Below, piece by piece: positions 34,333 through 43,373 of a DNA stretch of 64,000 nt (positions are counted from its first letter, which is position 1; every line of letters begins with the position of its first letter). Made by a program: the position numbers and the translations under genes. Origin of the DNA: Marinibacterium profundimaris (GTDB lineage Bacteria; Pseudomonadota; Alphaproteobacteria; Rhodobacterales; Rhodobacteraceae); NCBI RefSeq assembly GCF_002210095.1, contig NZ_AQQR01000013.1, positions 44,789 through 108,788 on the forward strand, read 5' to 3'. The notes beneath the pieces were generated by a model, which was not told where the DNA came from, searched no databases, and saw nothing but the letters and a program-made list of their open reading frames with translations.

Positions 34333-36643
34333 CCAAACTTTCCACGCTGAAGGCGATGTTTCCTTCGGCACGCGGATCGCGCATGCGCTGGTCCGCTGGC
34401 ACTGGCTGTTTTTCGGCCTGGCGATCGCGCTGATCATCATCGGCGCGATGGGCATTTCCAGGGTCGAACGCTCGACAAACACCCGCGCGTTCTTCGGGCC
34501 GGACAACCCCGAATACCAACTGATCCTCCAGATCGAGGACATGTTCGTCTCGACCGACAACATGATCCTCGCGATCTCGGGGCCGGAAGGGTCGGATTTC
34601 GATCCCGAAACCCTGTCCGCCGTGCGCGAAGCCACCGAGGAAGCCTGGTACATCCCGCATGTTCTGCGCGTCGATTCCATGGCGACTTTCAATTCCTCCT
34701 GGGCCGAGGGCGACGAGATCATCGTCGAACCGATGCTGCCCGAGGTCGGAGAGATCACGCCCGAGATCGCCGCGGAGGCGCGCGAACGCACCTTCGAGAC
34801 CGAAGAGCTCGTTGACCGCGTCGTGTCGTCGGACGGGCGCACCTTCGGCGTCGGCATCTCCATGGTGCCGCCCGACCGCTCGCCCGAGACCTTCCAGGAA
34901 ATCATGGATGCGGTCACCGAGCTGGCCGACCGGATCGAGGCGGATTACCCGGGCCACGAAGTCTTCATGACCGGCTCGATCATGGCCAGCCTGGCCTTCA
35001 GCGAGGCCGGCGACCGCGATCTCGACGACACGCTGCCGCTGGCGGCGGCCTCGACCGTCCTGCTGCTGATCCTCGGCCTCGGCACCTTCTCGGGCGTGGT
35101 CGGCTCGATCATCGTGCTGTTCGGCGGCGCCGCCATGACGCTGGGCGTGGGCGGCTGGCTGGGTATTGCGCTGACGCCGGGCAATGCTTCCAGCCCGCTG
35201 GCGGTCATCGTGATCGTCGCCGCGACCTGCATGCACCTGGTGCTGCACTGGCGCAACAGCATGGGCAAGGGGATGACCCGCCGCGAGGCGGTCGAGCATT
35301 CCGTGCAGGAGAACCTGGCCCCGATCACCGTCACCAACCTGACGACGGCCTTCGGCTTCCTCTGCCTCAACTTCTCGGACGCGCCGCCTCTGCAGGACCT
35401 GGGCAACATGGTGGCCATCGGCACGGTGTGCGGCTGGCTTTTGGCGATCCTGGTGATCCCGACCACGCTGCTTGTCCTGCCCGAGCTGCGCCGCCGCCGC
35501 GAAGGGCTGCTGCCGCGCATCCTGCCGCGCGTGGGCGATTTCACCCTGACCTACCCCAAGCCGATCCTGATCGTCTTCGCCATCCTGACCGGCATCGCCG
35601 TCTTCGGGATCACCCGGATCCATTTCAACGACGACTTCATCGGCTATTTCGACGACAGCTACCAGCTGCGCCGCGACAGCGACGTGATCGAGGACCGCCT
35701 GACCTCGCTCAAGGTCGTGAACTTCGTGCTCGACAGCCCCTACGAGGGCGGCGTCTTTGCCCCCGAATTCCTGGAGCAGGTCGAGGCGTTCAGCGATTGG
35801 ATGCGCGACCGGGACGACGTGAGCCACATCAATTCGATCGTGCAGCCGCTGAAACGGCTGAACATGAACCTCAACGGCGACGATCCCGCATTCTACCGGA
35901 CCGCCGACAGTTCCGAGGCGAATGCCCAGCTGCTGATGCTCTACGAGCTCAACCTGCCCGTGGGGCAGGACCTGAACACCCAGCTCAGCATCGACCGCAA
36001 GCAGACGCTGATGACCGTGTCGCTTGACGTGGACACCAGCGCCGAGCTGCGCTGGTTCGCCGAGGATGCGCAGGCGTGGATGGAGGAAAACACCCCCGAG
36101 ATCGCCACGATCGGCACCGGCGTGGGCATCACGTTCGCGCGAGTCTCGCAGCGCAACGGGACGGCGATGTTCACCGGCGCGGTGGTGGTTCTGGTGGTGA
36201 TTTCGGCGACGATGATCATCGCGCTGCGGTCGCTGCGCTACGGCTTCCTCAGCCTGGTGCCGAACCTTGTTCCTGCCGTCATGGCCTTTGGTTTGTGGGG
36301 CGTGCTGTTTGGCCAGGTGAACCTGGGCTCGACCGTGGTGACGGTCATGACCTTCGGGATCGTGGTCGATGATACGGTCCACATGATGATGACCTATATC
36401 CGCCAGAGACGCCTTGGATTCGACCCCCGCGAGGCTGTCCAACGGATGTTGGCAACCGTGGGCACCGCCATTACTCTGACGTCGATTACACTGGTTACCG
36501 GATTCACCATCGTTGCCATGTCAAGTTTCGCGATCAACGAACACCTTGGCGGGCTGACGGCTCTTGTCGTGGCGATGGCCTTCCTGGCCGACCTGTTGTT
36601 GCTCCCTGTGCTATTGGTTCTAGCCGAAGGAAAGAGAACATGA
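34325..36643 (+). CDS. RND-superfamily exporter, MMPL type
   Basis: 772 residues with the classic duplicated layout: a TM helix (about 25-45), a large periplasmic loop (about 46-230), a five-helix bundle (about 235-390), then the same again (TM about 405-425, loop to about 605, five helices to the end). The second half has GIVVDDTVHMMMTYIRQR with the acidic pair used for proton coupling in RND proteins; the first half has VIVAATCMHLVLHW instead, without Asp. The size and half-repeat match MMPL/HpnN-like lipid exporters better than drug pumps with 1000 residues. Context points to export of the sulfated polyketide lipid across the inner membrane. Confidence 0.9.
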   Translation: MADQTFHAEGDVSFGTRIAHALVRWHWLFFGLAIALIIIGAMGISRVERSTNTRAFFGPDNPEYQLILQIEDMFVSTDNMILAISGPEGSDFDPETLSAVREATEEAWYIPHVLRVDSMATFNSSWAEGDEIIVEPMLPEVGEITPEIAAEARERTFETEELVDRVVSSDGRTFGVGISMVPPDRSPETFQEIMDAVTELADRIEADYPGHEVFMTGSIMASLAFSEAGDRDLDDTLPLAAASTVLLLILGLGTFSGVVGSIIVLFGGAAMTLGVGGWLGIALTPGNASSPLAVIVIVAATCMHLVLHWRNSMGKGMTRREAVEHSVQENLAPITVTNLTTAFGFLCLNFSDAPPLQDLGNMVAIGTVCGWLLAILVIPTTLLVLPELRRRREGLLPRILPRVGDFTLTYPKPILIVFAILTGIAVFGITRIHFNDDFIGYFDDSYQLRRDSDVIEDRLTSLKVVNFVLDSPYEGGVFAPEFLEQVEAFSDWMRDRDDVSHINSIVQPLKRLNMNLNGDDPAFYRTADSSEANAQLLMLYELNLPVGQDLNTQLSIDRKQTLMTVSLDVDTSAELRWFAEDAQAWMEENTPEIATIGTGVGITFARVSQRNGTAMFTGAVVVLVVISATMIIALRSLRYGFLSLVPNLVPAVMAFGLWGVLFGQVNLGSTVVTVMTFGIVVDDTVHMMMTYIRQRRLGFDPREAVQRMLATVGTAITLTSITLVTGFTIVAMSSFAINEHLGGLTALVVAMAFLADLLLLPVLLVLAEGKRT

Positions 36644-37428
36644 CCTTTCTTAAAAAAGTTTCTTTGATCGCAATGCTGATGGCCGCCCCGGTCGCGGCCC
36701 TGGCGCAAAGCGCCGAACAGAAGGGCGAGGAAATCGTCCAGCGCGCCCAGGCCGCCGGCCAGGGCTGGGGCGACAGCTCCTCGTCGGGCCAGATGATCCT
36801 TTACACTCAGGGCGGCGCCCAGTCCGAGAGGCGCTTCAACGCCAAGGGCCTCGAAGGGCGGGGCAACAACCCCTCGGCCTCGCTGCTGGTGTTCGAATGG
36901 CCGGGCGATGTGCGTGACACCGCGCTGCTGACCTATTCCTACGACAACAAGGCGGACGACCAGTGGCTGTACCTGCCGTCGGTCGGCCGGGTAAAGCGGA
37001 TCTCTTCCTCGGCGCGCTCGGGCTCGTTCATGGGCTCGGAATTCGCTTACGAGGACATGACCGACCAGGGCCCCGATGACTTCAACCACAAATGGGTCCA
37101 GGACGGCCCCTGCCCGGTGGGCGGCGGCACCTGCCACGTCATCGACCGCACGCCCAAGCAACGCTCGGGCTACGCGCTGCAGCGGGTCTGGATGAACGCG
37201 TCGAACCTTTATGTCGTGCAGGTCCAGTATTTCGACCGCGCCGGCAAGCATGTGAAGACGCTGCAAAGCTCGGGGCACAAGAAATACGGCCGCTACTGGC
37301 GCGCCTCGAAGATGCGCATGGTCAACCACCTGACCGGCAAGAGCACCGACCTGCTGTGGTCGAACTTCAAGTTCGGAAACGGCTTTTCGGCCAACGATTT
37401 CAGTGTCCAGGCTCTGAAGTCGCGCTAA
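36640..37428 (+). CDS. Outer-membrane lipoprotein-sorting-like (LolA-fold) periplasmic protein
   Basis: 262 residues. Signal peptide MTFLKKVSLIAMLMAAPVAALAQ, no lipobox Cys, so it is soluble in the periplasm. The mature part (SSSGQMILYTQGG, LLVFEWPGDVRDTALLTYS, WLYLPSVGRVKRISSSARSGSFMGSEFAYED) matches the LolA-like family that accompanies RND/MMPL exporters. A Cys pair (CPVGGGTC) may form a disulfide. It starts in the exporter stop (ATGA). A LolA fold can carry a hydrophobic lipid between the inner and outer membranes, which is the inferred role here. Confidence 0.88.
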   Translation: MTFLKKVSLIAMLMAAPVAALAQSAEQKGEEIVQRAQAAGQGWGDSSSSGQMILYTQGGAQSERRFNAKGLEGRGNNPSASLLVFEWPGDVRDTALLTYSYDNKADDQWLYLPSVGRVKRISSSARSGSFMGSEFAYEDMTDQGPDDFNHKWVQDGPCPVGGGTCHVIDRTPKQRSGYALQRVWMNASNLYVVQVQYFDRAGKHVKTLQSSGHKKYGRYWRASKMRMVNHLTGKSTDLLWSNFKFGNGFSANDFSVQALKSR

Positions 37429-37537
37429 TTGACCCGGTGTCCGGCCCCGGTCGGACACCACGTGTACCGGTGGCGCCCCGCAGGAAATGGCGGGGCGGTG
37501 CCGTTTGACCCACCGGAACGGGGACGGACCGACGGAC

Positions 37538-38860
37538 ATGGTGATGACTGGGGCGATGACTGCGCTGACCAAAGCGGCGACCGGGGCACGGACGGCCTGG
37601 TCGGGAGGGATCCTTGCCACCTGCCTTCTGGCGGCCACCGCCCCCGGTGCGCTCCGGGCGCAGGATTTCACCTTTGGCGGCTCGCTCGATGCGACGCTGC
37701 GCTACTATCCCGAGGACGGGCTGCTGCGCGGCCAGGGCGACGCCGGCTTCCAGACCATCATCTCGGGTGAGCTTGACACCCGCACCCGGTTCGAGAGCGG
37801 TACCCTGGTGTTCGAGGTCAGCGGCCTTTACAACACCGACACCGGCGAAGGCTATGCCGACATCCCGCGCGGCTATTACCAGTATTTCGGCGATGGCTGG
37901 GATCTGCTCGTCGGTTCCAACATCGAATACTGGGGCGTGAGCGAGGGCAACCGCGTCGTCGACACGGTGAACCAGCGCTACACGATCGACCAGACGGTCG
38001 ATTACATCAGCCTTGGCCAGCCGATGGTGAACTTCAACCTGTCGCTGGGGCTGAATTCGACCCTCAGCGTCTTCGGACTGGTCTATTTCCGCGACCGCGA
38101 CCTGAACACCGCCGAGACCCGCTTCCGCTCGCCCATCCTCGTCAGCAACAACGATGCCGTGTACGAGGAGGGCGGCGGCCGCAATTTCGATTTCGCGGCA
38201 CGGTTCCGCAGCTCCTTCGATGCGCTCTGGGGCGGGATGGACCTGGCGCTGTCCTATTTCGACGGGACCGACCGCGCGCCATCGACCCTGCCGAGCATCT
38301 GCGTGGTGCCCACCGGGGTCTTCGACCGGTCCAGCTGTACCACCGACCTGATCGACAATCTGCCCGATCTGCACGCGCTGCCCTATTACGCCAAGCTGCG
38401 CCGCTGGGGGCTGGAAACCGTCTGGTCGCGCGGCAGCCTGCAACTGACCTTCGAGGGCGCGATCAGCAATGCCATCGACGAGACCTATTATTCCTACGTG
38501 GCAGGGGCGCAGTATTCCTTTGGCGGGATCGGCCCGACGGGCGACACGCTGACGGTGGTCGGCGAATATCTCTACGACAACCGCTCGCGCATCCAGCCGC
38601 TCACGATCTACGACGACGATGTCTTCCTGGGCTTCGCCTATACCGGCAACGACGTGCAGGGCACCGCGGTGCGGGGCGGGATGTATTACGACGTCAACAG
38701 CGATGCGCAGATCTACACCGCCTCGTATTCCCGCCGCATCGGCGATGCGGTCCGGGTCGAGGTTGCGGCCTTCGGCGTGAATTCGGCCGATACCCGCGAT
38801 CCGCTGGCCTTCGCGCAGAACGACAGCTTCGTGCAGCTGTCGCTGGAATACTTCTTCTGA
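37538..38860 (+). CDS. Outer-membrane beta-barrel protein (DUF1302-like)
   Basis: About 440 residues. The open frame begins at ATG 37487 but the signal peptide fits starts at 37538-37556 (SGGILATCLLAATAPGALRAQ). The mature part starts DFTFGGSLDATLRYYPEDGL and shows barrel-type strands throughout, for example DLLVGSNIEYWGVSEG (NIEYWG motif), RRWGLETVWSRG and a final SLEYFF ending in Phe. This family regularly follows RND exporter plus LolA-like pairs. Last gene of the cluster, presumably the outer-membrane end of the lipid export route. Confidence 0.85.
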   Translation: MVMTGAMTALTKAATGARTAWSGGILATCLLAATAPGALRAQDFTFGGSLDATLRYYPEDGLLRGQGDAGFQTIISGELDTRTRFESGTLVFEVSGLYNTDTGEGYADIPRGYYQYFGDGWDLLVGSNIEYWGVSEGNRVVDTVNQRYTIDQTVDYISLGQPMVNFNLSLGLNSTLSVFGLVYFRDRDLNTAETRFRSPILVSNNDAVYEEGGGRNFDFAARFRSSFDALWGGMDLALSYFDGTDRAPSTLPSICVVPTGVFDRSSCTTDLIDNLPDLHALPYYAKLRRWGLETVWSRGSLQLTFEGAISNAIDETYYSYVAGAQYSFGGIGPTGDTLTVVGEYLYDNRSRIQPLTIYDDDVFLGFAYTGNDVQGTAVRGGMYYDVNSDAQIYTASYSRRIGDAVRVEVAAFGVNSADTRDPLAFAQNDSFVQLSLEYFF

Positions 38861-38948
38861 CATCTCATCGTTGAGGGCCGGGCGGCAGGCAGATCTCCCG
38901 CCCGCCCACCCCCGATCCGCCTGCCGCCCTTCGCGCTGGCGGAGATGG

Positions 38949-40028
38949 CTAGGCGTAGACCATCCCGTCGAACAGTTTCCGTGCCGTGCGCAGGATCGCG
39001 GCAGAGCTGACATGCCCGTCCGGTCCCCGCGTGGCCAGGATGGTGGTGGCCCCGGTGGGGTGCTCGATATCCAGCGACAGCGGCGCGCCCCCGGGGACCT
39101 GTGCCAACGCCGCGGCGGGGCCGTTCTCCAGCAGGCAGGCGGTCGCGACCGAGACCGCGCCAAGCACGCCGATCGAGGCATGGCAGCGGTGGGGGATGAA
39201 GGTTCGTGTAGAGATCGCGCCGCCGTGGGACGGGGCGCTGACCATCGTCATCTTCGGCACCGTCTGGTCCGCGACATCGCCGAGGGTCATCAGCGGCCCG
39301 GCTTGCAGCCGGATGGCCTCCAGCCGCGCCTTCAGGGCGTCGTCCGCATCCAGCGCGTCGCGCGGCTCCTGCCCGGTCAGCCCGAGGTCCGAGGCATGCA
39401 GGATCACCACCGGCATGCCGTTGTCGATCAGCGTCATCTCCACGCCGTCGATCACGTCCACCGCCCGGCCCGTGGGCAGCAGCGCGCCGCAGGTCGACCC
39501 GGCGGTGTCCCGGAATTCCAGAGGCACCGGCGCGGCGGTGCCCGGCACCCCGTCGATCCGCGCGGCGCCCTCATAGACTGGGCGGCCATCGGGCGTCTTG
39601 ACCGTGGCAATGGCGGTCTGGCCGGTGTTTTCCATGTAGATCGTCACGCGGGTCTGCCCCGGCTGCCCGGCCACCAGCCCGCGTTCGATGGCGAAGGGGC
39701 CGACCCCGGCCAGGATGTTCCCGCAGTTCTGCCGGTCCGAGACCAGCGCCCGGTCGACGCTGACCTGCAGGAACAGGTAATCCACGTCCACCCCGGGCCG
39801 GTCGGACCGCCGCACCACGGCCACCTTCGAGGTCAGCGGGTCGGCGCCCCCCAGCCCGTCGATCTGGCGCGGATCGGGCGAGCCCATGATCCGCAGAAGG
39901 GCGCTGTCGCGATCGTCGGGCAGATCCTCCGCCAGGAAATAGCCGCCCTTCGACGTGCCGCCCCGCATCCACATGGCGCGGATGCCGTCAGACACGGGCG
40001 TCCCCGGGCCCCGCGCGCCCGGCGTCAC
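38949..40028 (-). CDS. galD: 4-oxalomesaconate tautomerase (PrpF family)
   Basis: 359 residues of the PrpF/diaminopimelate-epimerase-like fold. The N-terminal [14 protein letters not shown] and the [15 protein letters not shown] loop with the catalytic-type Cys are typical of GalD/LigU. It converts the keto and enol forms of 4-oxalomesaconate in gallate and protocatechuate 4,5-cleavage degradation. It overlaps ligK by ATGA and is the last gene of a three-gene operon. A methylaconitate isomerase role is the alternative, but the neighbours favour GalD. Confidence 0.88.
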   Translation of the reverse strand: MTPGARGPGTPVSDGIRAMWMRGGTSKGGYFLAEDLPDDRDSALLRIMGSPDPRQIDGLGGADPLTSKVAVVRRSDRPGVDVDYLFLQVSVDRALVSDRQNCGNILAGVGPFAIERGLVAGQPGQTRVTIYMENTGQTAIATVKTPDGRPVYEGAARIDGVPGTAAPVPLEFRDTAGSTCGALLPTGRAVDVIDGVEMTLIDNGMPVVILHASDLGLTGQEPRDALDADDALKARLEAIRLQAGPLMTLGDVADQTVPKMTMVSAPSHGGAISTRTFIPHRCHASIGVLGAVSVATACLLENGPAAALAQVPGGAPLSLDIEHPTGATTILATRGPDGHVSSAAILRTARKLFDGMVYA

Positions 40029-40696
40029 TCATATGTCAGCCCCTTCGCGGCCAGCCGGTCGCGCATGTCGTAGATGTCCAGCCCCAGCTCTCCGGCGGCC
40101 AGGCGCGCGCGCTTGCTGTCTTCGCTGGCCAGCCGGGCGCGGGCCTTTTCCAGCACCTCCTGCGCCTCGGCCCGGCGCACCACGACCACCCCGTCGTCGT
40201 CACCCACGACCACGTCGCCCGGCTCCACCAGGGCGCCGGCGCAGACCACGGGGATATTCACCGATCCGATCGTCTCCTTCACCGTGCCGGTCGCGCAGAT
40301 TGCCTTGGACCAGACCGGAAAGCCCATCTCTTCCAGCTCGGCCACATCCCGGCAGCCCGCGTCCAGCACCATGCCCGCGCAGCCCCGCGCCCTGGCCGAG
40401 GTCGCCAGCAGGTCGCCGAAATACCCCGCGTCCGAAGGCGAGGTCACGCCCATCACCATCACGTCCCCCGCCTGCAGCTGTTCGATCGCGACGTGGATCA
40501 TCCAGTTGTCGCCCGGCGGCGCAAGGATTGTGACAGCCGATCCCGCCGCCCGCGCGCCCCGGTAGACCGGGCGCATGTAGGCGGCCAGCAGCCCCTTGCG
40601 CCCCTGCGCCTCGTGCAGGGTCGCGACCCCGCAGCGGCCCAGCTCTTCGATCACCGCCGGGTCGGCCCTCTCGATCTTCTGCACGACGACGCCCAT
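40025..40696 (-). CDS. ligK: 4-carboxy-4-hydroxy-2-oxoadipate aldolase / oxaloacetate decarboxylase (RraA-like)
   Basis: 223 residues of the RraA/HMG-aldolase fold. [40 protein letters not shown] and the metal/substrate end [15 protein letters not shown] are seen. This class II-type aldolase splits 4-carboxy-4-hydroxy-2-oxoadipate to pyruvate and oxaloacetate (LigK/GalC). It is overlapped at both ends by ATGA junctions with galB and galD. Confidence 0.9.
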   Translation of the reverse strand: MGVVVQKIERADPAVIEELGRCGVATLHEAQGRKGLLAAYMRPVYRGARAAGSAVTILAPPGDNWMIHVAIEQLQAGDVMVMGVTSPSDAGYFGDLLATSARARGCAGMVLDAGCRDVAELEEMGFPVWSKAICATGTVKETIGSVNIPVVCAGALVEPGDVVVGDDDGVVVVRRAEAQEVLEKARARLASEDSKRARLAAGELGLDIYDMRDRLAAKGLTYE

Positions 40697-41430
40697 CAGA
40701 GTTCATCCACGCAGCGCGGATAGACCGACTGGAAGCCTTCCGCATATTGCGCCGGCCGCCCGCCGGCCTGCCCGCCCGAATTCCGACGGAAGTGGTTGGC
40801 CCGGTTCTCGGCCACGTTGGTGTAATAGTCCCACAGGTGGTGCTGGCCTTCCATGCATTCGATGGCGGCGCGCTTGCGGTCCCAGACCGGCGTGATGTCC
40901 AGGAACGTGTCGGGCTTCCAGCCCATCTGCTCGGTCTGGTGCGGCTCGAACAGGTAAAGCTGCGGCGCGCCCAGCACCTTTTGCCCCGGCTCGTGGCCCC
41001 AGGCCTGGGCGATCATCCGCGCCTCCATCGCCACCTGCGTCGTGTACATGTGGTCGGTGTTGTAGGGATCGTAGGCGGAATGGCTGAGCATGAAGCGTGG
41101 CTGCACCGCGCGGATCAGCGCCACCAGCCGGTCCTTGTCCTCGCGCTCCAGCACCAGGGGGTAATCGCCCAGATCCATGAAGCGGATGTCATGGACGCCA
41201 AGCGCCTCTGCCGCCGCCTCGGCCTCCCTGCGCCGGGCGGCCTTGACCTTTTCCAGCGTCATGCCCGGCTCTTTCCACAGCTTCGCGCTTTCGCCGCGTT
41301 CGCCGTAGGACAGGCAGACCACCGTCACCTCCCAGCCCTTCTGCTGATGCAGCGCGATCGCCCCGCCGCAGCGCCAGACGAAATCCGCCGCATGGGCCGA
41401 AATCACCAGCGCGGTCCTTGCATCCGTCAT
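40696..41430 (-). CDS. galB: 4-oxalomesaconate hydratase (GalB, PIG-L family)
   Basis: 244 residues of the PIG-L/LmbE zinc-dependent fold. The metal motif is the GalB-type variant [13 protein letters not shown] rather than the deacetylase [21 protein letters not shown] gives the second metal site. ATG 41430 is preceded by a strong GGAGGGGGAGG. First gene of the galB-ligK-galD operon. It hydrates 4-oxalomesaconate. A generic PIG-L deacetylase is the alternative, but the operon makes GalB far more likely. Confidence 0.88.
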   Translation of the reverse strand: MTDARTALVISAHAADFVWRCGGAIALHQQKGWEVTVVCLSYGERGESAKLWKEPGMTLEKVKAARRREAEAAAEALGVHDIRFMDLGDYPLVLEREDKDRLVALIRAVQPRFMLSHSAYDPYNTDHMYTTQVAMEARMIAQAWGHEPGQKVLGAPQLYLFEPHQTEQMGWKPDTFLDITPVWDRKRAAIECMEGQHHLWDYYTNVAENRANHFRRNSGGQAGGRPAQYAEGFQSVYPRCVDEL

Positions 41431-41704
41431 CGCAATCCTCCCCCTCCGGATCAGCCGAAGTGTGCGGCAGAGCGGCGCGTGGGGCCAGCCCAAACCGCAG
41501 GGTGCGGCCCATCGGAACATGACGTGGCCCTGGCCAACGCACCGGGGACCCGATCCGATCCCGCCCCTGCGCCTGACCCGATTCGCGCCACCAGCGCATT
41601 CACAGCTTGCCCGATCCCGCCCGCGTGACCCGGGGCCTGCGTCAAAGGTTGACCCGGCCCGCCGCCACGGTGACAAGTCCGTAACGGCAACGAGAGGGCA
41701 GGGC

Positions 41705-42592
41705 ATGACCGACTGGATCGCAGTGGATTGGGGCACGTCGCGTTTGCGCGCCTGGGCAATGGGCGCGGATGGCAGCGTGCTGCAGGCCGCGCAATCCGAC
41801 ATGGGCATGGGCGCGCTGACACCGGCGGGGTTCGAAACCGCCCTGCTCGAGGTCGCAGGCGAGTGGATCGAGGGGCCGACCCGCGTCGTCGCCTGCGGCA
41901 TGGTCGGCGCGAAACAGGGCTGGGTCGACGCCGGATATGCCGTGGCCCCCTGCAAACCGCCCATGGGCGCCCACGCGGTCGAAGCCCCGGTCAAGGACGA
42001 CCGGCTGAAGGTCTTCATCCTGCCCGGCGTGTCGCAACAGCGTCCCGCCGACGTGATGCGGGGCGAGGAAACACAGGTCGCAGGCTTCCTCGCGCAACAG
42101 CCCGGCTTCGACGGTGTGATCTGCCTGCCGGGCACCCACACCAAGTGGGTCCAGATCAGCGCGGGCGAGATCGTGAGCTTCCGCAGCTTCATGACCGGCG
42201 AACTCTTCGCTCTGCTGTCGGGCCAGTCGGTGCTGCGCCACGGGCTGGACGGCGACGGCTGGGACGAAGAGGCCTTCGACGCCGGCGTGGCCGACGGGTT
42301 GCAGCGGCCCCAGTTCCTGACCAGCGACCTCTTCGGCATCCGGGCCGAGGGGCTGCTGAACGACATGGCCCCGGCGGCGGCCCGGGCGCGGCTTTCCGGT
42401 CTGCTGATCGGGGCAGAGCTGGCCGGGTCGAAATCCTACTGGCTGGGTCAGCAGCTGGCCTTCATCGGCGCGCCCGAGCTGGCCGGCGCCTATCAGCGCG
42501 CGCTGAAGGCCCAGGCCGCGATCGGCGATCGCACCGATGCCGAGGCGATGACGCTGGCCGGCCTGTGCGCCGCCAACGACGCGCTGGGCTGA
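41705..42592 (+). CDS. dgoK: 2-dehydro-3-deoxygalactonokinase
   Basis: 295 residues of the DgoK family: N-terminal phosphate motif IAVDWGTSRLRAWAM, then GEETQVAGFLAQ, CLPGTHTKWVQI and SFMTGELFALLSGQSVL. It phosphorylates 2-keto-3-deoxygalactonate in the De Ley-Doudoroff galactose route. The partner aldolase DgoA is not next to it. The start ATG 41705 is chosen because the protein-like sequence begins there; the frame upstream is not coding. It is divergent from galB with 274 bp between. Confidence 0.9.
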   Translation: MTDWIAVDWGTSRLRAWAMGADGSVLQAAQSDMGMGALTPAGFETALLEVAGEWIEGPTRVVACGMVGAKQGWVDAGYAVAPCKPPMGAHAVEAPVKDDRLKVFILPGVSQQRPADVMRGEETQVAGFLAQQPGFDGVICLPGTHTKWVQISAGEIVSFRSFMTGELFALLSGQSVLRHGLDGDGWDEEAFDAGVADGLQRPQFLTSDLFGIRAEGLLNDMAPAAARARLSGLLIGAELAGSKSYWLGQQLAFIGAPELAGAYQRALKAQAAIGDRTDAEAMTLAGLCAANDALG

Positions 42593-43003
42593 CACCCGTC
42601 TCCTGATCCCGTCCCCCGGGCCCGAATCGGGTCCGGCCGGCCCTGCCAGAACCTGACCGGGCTCGCCGCCTGCCTGAACACCGCCACGGGCGTCGCCGGG
42701 GCGCGTCCTGCGCCGTGTTTACCGGCGTTCAGGCGCCTCATTTACCCGACAAAAAAACTCGGCTTGTAATATCCGATTAAAAAAGTAATGTTTATCTCCA
42801 TAGCCACCCCCTTCCACGAAACCGGGGCAGCCAATCCAGAGACGTGGAGAGAACCGATGCGATACAGGCACTTCGGCCAGGGTGAAACGCTGCCGGTGTC
42901 TCGCGACAAAGGTTCGGGCGGTGCTGCGGGAAAGCTGGCTGCTCCTGTTCCACGGCATGGAATGGATCAACGAACGAATGGAAGCGCGGGGGCGCGAAGC
43001 GAC
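42593..43003. other. 411-bp region upstream of hemP
   Basis: No other gene is recognised. An AT-rich patch at 42745-42800 (TAATATCCGATTAAAAAAGT and following) is the likely promoter. HemP genes are usually iron-controlled through Fur or Irr; a precise box is not claimed. Confidence 0.45.
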
Positions 43004-43177
43004 ATGAATGTACGGACAACCATGACCCAGAACGACGCTGAAAGCTCTATCCCGGTTCTGCCGAAACACGACGCCATGGCGCTGACCGCCGGCGGCAACC
43101 TGGCCGAGATCGTCCTTGGCGATCAGGTCTATCGCCTGCGCATCACCAAGGCCGGCAAGCTGATCCTGACCAAGTAA
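43004..43177 (+). CDS. hemP: HemP family hemin uptake protein
   Basis: 57 residues with the HemP core GGNLAEIVLGDQVYRLRITK and end AGKLILTK. HemP proteins are small cytoplasmic proteins linked to haem uptake and to iron-responsive control. Either ATG 43004 or ATG 43022 could be used. No haem transporter genes are adjacent. Confidence 0.8.
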   Translation: MNVRTTMTQNDAESSIPVLPKHDAMALTAGGNLAEIVLGDQVYRLRITKAGKLILTK

Positions 43178-43248
43178 ACGGGCGGGGCGCGTCACCGCGC
43201 CAGGCCCGCGTCCTCCTGGTCACGTGACCCCGAAGAGGCTGCCGCTTT

Positions 43249-43275
43249 CTTCATCCTTGCCCGGATACCTCCGGG
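43249..43275 (-). repeat. Dispersed intergenic repeat, copy 4 (between hemP and the ROK regulator)
   Basis: On the minus strand CCGGAGGTATCCGGGCAAGG with ATGAAG behind it, a slightly diverged core. It lies between two converging genes. Confidence 0.65.
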
Positions 43276-43373
43276 GACATCGGCGCGCCATCGGTTCACG
43301 CCCGATGGCGGTGGTCAGGGGCCCGGTCGCTCACACGGTTCTCGTGCGGTTCTCGTTCAGGACCCGAGGCGGC

